Made by a program: the position numbers and the translations under genes. This document shows, piece after piece, positions 6,063 to 9,044 of a stretch of DNA of 9,044 nt. Source of the stretch: Bacillota bacterium (GTDB lineage Bacteria; Bacillota; Bacilli; Bacillales; Cytobacillaceae); the NCBI GenBank assembly GCA_023387295.1, contig JAEWIG010000388.1, positions 1 to 9,044 on the forward strand. The letters run 5' to 3'. The notes beneath the pieces are model-generated. The model was not told where the DNA came from. It made no database searches and saw only the letters and a program-made list of their open reading frames with translations. Within the stretch, counting starts at the first letter, position 1. Each line of letters begins with the position of its first letter.

Positions 6063-7832
6063 GTGCAGCAACAGAAGAAATGGTTTTTTACAGGAAGATA
6101 TAAAGGCTACTCATTACATGGGTTACATAAGGATATAATTTCAGGGGTTATAGTCGGGATTATTGCCATACCTTTAGGAATGGGTTTTGCTATCGCGTCT
6201 GGGGTTAAACCTGAATACGGAATTTATACAACGATTATCGCTGGGATTTTAATTTCCTTATTCGGAGGTTCAAAATATCAGATTGGTGGACCAACTGGGG
6301 CATTTATTCCGATATTATTTGGAATCGTTATCACATACGGGTATGAAAATCTATTAATTGCAGGTATTCTTGCTGGGATTATTCTGTTATTAATGGGCAT
6401 TTTCAGGCTTGGATTTTTAATAAAATTTATTCCTAAACCTTTAACAATCGGCTTTACAACCGGAATTGCGGTCACTATTTTTACTGGACAAATTGCAAAT
6501 TTTCTCGGTTTAGAAAATGTAAAAAGTCACGAATTTTTTCATGAAAATATTAGTGAAATTATTCGACACATTCATTCAATTAATTTTTATAGTATATTAA
6601 CTGCTATCATATGTTTAATAACGATTATTTACACACCTAAGTTTTTTCCAAAAGTTCCTGGTCCATTAATTGGATTAATTACATCCACCTTGGTAGCGAG
6701 TTTTTTCTTTCCCAATCAGGTTGCGACAATTGGATCAACGTATGGAGAAATCTCAAGCACATTACCTAAGTTTGACATTCCGGAGATTACGTTCGAAAAA
6801 ATCTCTCAACTTATTCAACCTGCTTTTGTAATCGCTATACTAGGGGCAATCGAATCTTTATTATCAGCAGTCGTTGCTGATGGAATGACAAATAGCAAAC
6901 ACCATAGCAATCGAGAATTAGTAGGTCAAGGGGTTGCTAATATGATTACACCCTTATTCGGAGGGATCCCTGCAACAGGTGCGATCGCAAGAACAGCAAC
7001 AAATATAAAAAATGGTGCAGTTTCCCCACTTTCTGGTATTATTCATGGTATCGTGGTTTTATTAATTTTAGTACTTTTTGCTCCTTATGCTTCAGGTATC
7101 CCACTTGCAAGCATGGCACCAGTTTTAATGGTAGTAGCTTGGAATATGAGTGAACGCCATGTTTTCTTTCACATTTTAAAGACGAAAACGGAGGATTCAT
7201 TTGTTCTTATCATTACCTTTTTACTCACAGTATTTGTAAACTTAACGGTTGCTGTCGAGGTTGGTCTTCTACTAGCTGTTGTTCTTTTCACAAAAAAAAT
7301 GAGTGACCAAATGGTTATTGCTAAAGCATTACCTGATTTGAAACATAAACATGAGAAAATTAAATCACATATCGTTTCTGATACACATGATTGTCCACAA
7401 ATTAGTATTTATAATATTGAAGGACCACTATTCTTTGGTGCTGCGCAAACATTTGCTCAAACAATTATGAGCACAATCGATTATAAACCAAGGATTTTGT
7501 TATTAAGAATGAGTAAAGTGCCCTTTATGGATATGACTGGAGAGGCATCATTAGCTAGTATCGTGAAAAATTTTCAAAAGCATGGGACAGTTCTTGTTTC
7601 TGGCATTCGCCCACAACCAAAAAGCGTTTTGCATAAGACAAGCTTATTTTATACAATTGGTGAGGAGCATTTCTTTGAGCACACAGGAGATGCAATCGAC
7701 TATGCATTGAAATATTTAAATAAAGAAAAATGTATTGGCTGTAAACATTTTGCATTCAAAGAATGTGCTCATCTTTCAAAAGGAGCTAATAATAAGGAAA
7801 ATGAAGCAATCATTACAGAAGCAAATTTGTAA
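6063..7832 (+). CDS. SulP (SLC26) family anion transporter with STAS domain
   Basis: This is a 589-aa inner-membrane secondary transporter. The SulP membrane core covers about residues 25-410. It has the family signature YGIYTTIIAGILISLFGGS near 52-70, GPTGAF at 76-81, and the GAIESLLSAVV...GGIPATGAIARTATN region at 261-314, which is close to the DauA/YchM pattern. A His-rich linker follows (H428, H430, H436, H442, with C444). A C-terminal STAS domain spans about 446-555, with its DMTG loop at 490-493. After STAS comes a short tail with C557-x2-C560-x7-C568. The family carries sulfate, bicarbonate or C4-dicarboxylates, and the substrate cannot be assigned here. The GTG start is 5 nt after AAGGGG; no better start was seen. 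An ArsR-type gene follows after 19 nt and probably regulates the operon. Confidence 0.93.
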   Translation: MQQQKKWFFTGRYKGYSLHGLHKDIISGVIVGIIAIPLGMGFAIASGVKPEYGIYTTIIAGILISLFGGSKYQIGGPTGAFIPILFGIVITYGYENLLIAGILAGIILLLMGIFRLGFLIKFIPKPLTIGFTTGIAVTIFTGQIANFLGLENVKSHEFFHENISEIIRHIHSINFYSILTAIICLITIIYTPKFFPKVPGPLIGLITSTLVASFFFPNQVATIGSTYGEISSTLPKFDIPEITFEKISQLIQPAFVIAILGAIESLLSAVVADGMTNSKHHSNRELVGQGVANMITPLFGGIPATGAIARTATNIKNGAVSPLSGIIHGIVVLLILVLFAPYASGIPLASMAPVLMVVAWNMSERHVFFHILKTKTEDSFVLIITFLLTVFVNLTVAVEVGLLLAVVLFTKKMSDQMVIAKALPDLKHKHEKIKSHIVSDTHDCPQISIYNIEGPLFFGAAQTFAQTIMSTIDYKPRILLLRMSKVPFMDMTGEASLASIVKNFQKHGTVLVSGIRPQPKSVLHKTSLFYTIGEEHFFEHTGDAIDYALKYLNKEKCIGCKHFAFKECAHLSKGANNKENEAIITEANL

Positions 7833-7851
7833 AAAAGAGAGGTTAAAATAA

Positions 7852-8211
7852 ATGAACCTTGAAATTCAGAGATTCAAAGCAGAATTTTTTAAGGCACTCG
7901 CTCATCCTCTTAGAATAAGGATTTTAGAGTTACTAGCTGAAGGAGATAAAAGTGTCAATGAAATTCAAAGTCTTGTTGGGAGTGAAGGTTCTGCCGTTTC
8001 CCAACAATTAACGGTACTTCGTGCGAAAAATATTGTTACAGGAACAAAGGATGGAAACCGTGTCATTTACTCGTTACGGGACCCGCTCATCATTGAACTA
8101 CTACAGGTAGCGAAAAAAATATTTAATAATCATCTTGTCGATGCCATTACGATTTTAGATCGCTTTAGTGAAAGTGAGAACATTGATATAGTGGATGAAA
8201 AAAAGATATAG
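7852..8211 (+). CDS. ArsR-family winged-helix transcriptional regulator
   Basis: This is a 119-aa DNA-binding protein expected to act as a homodimeric repressor. The N-terminal FFKALAHPLRIRILELL (12-28) is typical of the family. The helix-turn-helix lies at about 34-61, with a recognition helix around SAVSQQLTVLRAKNIV, followed by the beta wing (62-76, ending VIYSLRD). A C-terminal dimer helix follows (about 77-100). The protein has no cysteine, so the classical ELCVC arsenic/cadmium site and thiol-based persulfide sensing are both excluded. The C-terminal helix contains H94 and D97 but not the full D-x-H...H-x2-H zinc site. The inducer is unknown. The ATG follows AGAGG by 9 nt. The gene is 19 nt behind the SulP gene and probably controls the promoter at 5972. 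Confidence 0.93.
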   Translation: MNLEIQRFKAEFFKALAHPLRIRILELLAEGDKSVNEIQSLVGSEGSAVSQQLTVLRAKNIVTGTKDGNRVIYSLRDPLIIELLQVAKKIFNNHLVDAITILDRFSESENIDIVDEKKI

Positions 8212-8220
8212 AGCCAAATT

Positions 8221-8282
8221 AATAGACGTTAAAGTCTTGGTCATTTTTCCGAGATTTTTGCGTCTATTTCTCTATTCTTTGC
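8221..8282 (+). terminator. Long hairpin terminator after the ArsR gene
   Basis: Arms of 20 nt at 8221-8240 and 8249-8268 pair throughout, except for a 2-nt internal mismatch and two G-U pairs, around an 8-nt loop. The hairpin begins 9 nt after the arsR stop. The following sequence is pyrimidine-rich (TCTCTATTCTTT) rather than a clean T run, so termination may be less efficient than the stem suggests. Confidence 0.7.
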
Positions 8283-8422
8283 TAGGATTGTAGAATAATA
8301 CTCCTTTGTTCGTTAAATAATATATTGACTTCCCGATAGAAATTCTTTCCTCTTTCATGTACAATAGAATTCATATTTAGTGTCTCGAAATAATTTTAGT
8401 TATCTAATGGGAGGAAATCTTA

Positions 8423-9044
8423 ATGAGTCAGGAATTAATTAAGGAATCCCCTCAGCAAATGCAAGGTTCTGAAAAAATATGGACACGAGATTTTGTGCTA
8501 ATTGTCATGTCTAATTTTTTTGTTTTTCTAGGTTTCCAAATGACCTTACCAACTATTCCTCTATTCGTCGAAGAACTTGGTGGTAATGATCAATTAATTG
8601 GAATCGTTGTTGGGATTTTTACATTTTCAGCCCTCCTCCTTCGTCCATTTGCTGGGCATGCTTTGGAATCTAAAGGCAGAGGGTTTGTGTACTTAATAGG
8701 ATTAGCCATATTTGTTTTATCTGTAGGGTTATTTGGCTTTGTCAAAAGCCTAATCATTCTTTTTCTAATGAGAATTATTCAAGGTGTGGGTTGGGGATTT
8801 TCGACAACCGCTTCTGGTACAATTGCTACTGACCTAATCCCTGCAAAACGCCGTGGAGAAGGAATGGGCTATTACGGTCTTTCAGGCAACTTAGCACTAG
8901 CAATGGGGCCTTCTTTAGGTCTTGCTTTAACAGGGGTTCTATCCTTTCATCATTTATTTTTAATATGTGGAGGTCTTGGGCTAATATCTTTTCTATTATC
9001 TTCAAGAATTCGCTATAAAAAAGTTGAACCACAGGCTGTAACCC
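8423..9044 (+). CDS. MFS transporter, DHA1 drug:H+ antiporter type (C-terminal half cut off)
   Basis: 207 codons are visible, covering roughly the N-terminal six-helix bundle of a 12-helix major facilitator protein in the cytoplasmic membrane. Hydrophobic segments fall at about 22-42, 57-75, 87-105, 109-133, 150-172 and 175-194. The loop after helix 2 carries a motif A variant, GHALESKGRG (G78, E82, G85, R86), with Glu in place of the usual Asp. Helix 4 has a motif B-like RIIQGVGWGF (R117, Q120, G121). Helix 5 has the antiporter motif C pattern, GNLALAMGPSLG. The antiporter motif points to efflux of a drug or metabolite; the substrate is unknown. ATG at 8423 follows GGGAGG (8409-8414) by 8 nt. 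It lies behind the ArsR-gene hairpin, so it is probably a separate unit, although its promoter is unclear: TTGACT at 8325 lacks a well-spaced -10. Confidence 0.92.
   Translation, partial: MSQELIKESPQQMQGSEKIWTRDFVLIVMSNFFVFLGFQMTLPTIPLFVEELGGNDQLIGIVVGIFTFSALLLRPFAGHALESKGRGFVYLIGLAIFVLSVGLFGFVKSLIILFLMRIIQGVGWGFSTTASGTIATDLIPAKRRGEGMGYYGLSGNLALAMGPSLGLALTGVLSFHHLFLICGGLGLISFLLSSRIRYKKVEPQAVT

Noticed and set aside
7555..7755. Antisense frame opposite the STAS domain of the SulP gene
   Set aside because: The opposite strand encodes a well-conserved domain and no promoter or ribosome binding site supports the antisense frame.
8325..8365. Promoter for the MFS gene from TTGACT (8325-8330) and TACAAT (8360-8365)
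   Set aside because: The gap is 29 nt, far longer than the 16-18 nt needed, and no better partner was found for either element.

Overview
The window looks like chromosome from a low-GC, endospore-forming Firmicute of the Bacillaceae. Strong AGGAGG-type ribosome binding sites, AT-rich spacers and sigma-A-like promoters support this, as do the gene families: SbcC/SbcD, a CspD-type cold shock protein, and the DUF1659/DUF2922/YvrJ small proteins common in Bacillus and relatives. There is no rRNA, tRNA, CRISPR array, transposase or integrase.

Left part (1-4573, minus strand). sbcD and sbcC form a translationally coupled pair (stop and start share ATGA). They encode the SbcCD nuclease/ATPase, the bacterial Mre11-Rad50 counterpart. 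sbcC runs off the left edge just before its ABC signature region. Upstream is a one-gene cold shock unit (cspD) with its own promoter, a leader of about 140 nt, a hairpin beside the Shine-Dalgarno site and a strong terminator.

Middle part (4574-5743). Three tiny minus-strand genes, a DUF1659 protein, a DUF2922 protein and a YvrJ-type membrane peptide, lie divergent from a small plus-strand holin-like membrane protein. A good terminator separates DUF2922 from yvrJ. This is the least understood part of the window: two soluble 72-aa proteins of similar layout and two small membrane proteins, none with a function that can be assigned from sequence.

Right part (5744-9044, plus strand). A 353-nt gap after the holin gene holds an orphan minus-strand terminator-like hairpin and then a good promoter flanked by an inverted repeat. 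The promoter drives a SulP anion transporter gene and, 19 nt behind it, an ArsR-type repressor gene. The repressor has no cysteine; the transporter has a His-rich linker and a Cys-rich tail. The obvious model is a self-regulated transporter-repressor operon with an unknown signal. A long hairpin ends it. An MFS drug-antiporter-type gene follows and is cut by the right edge.

No spectacular new system is visible. The best leads are the divergent small-protein/holin cluster and the SulP-ArsR operon with its unusual tail and unassigned inducer.
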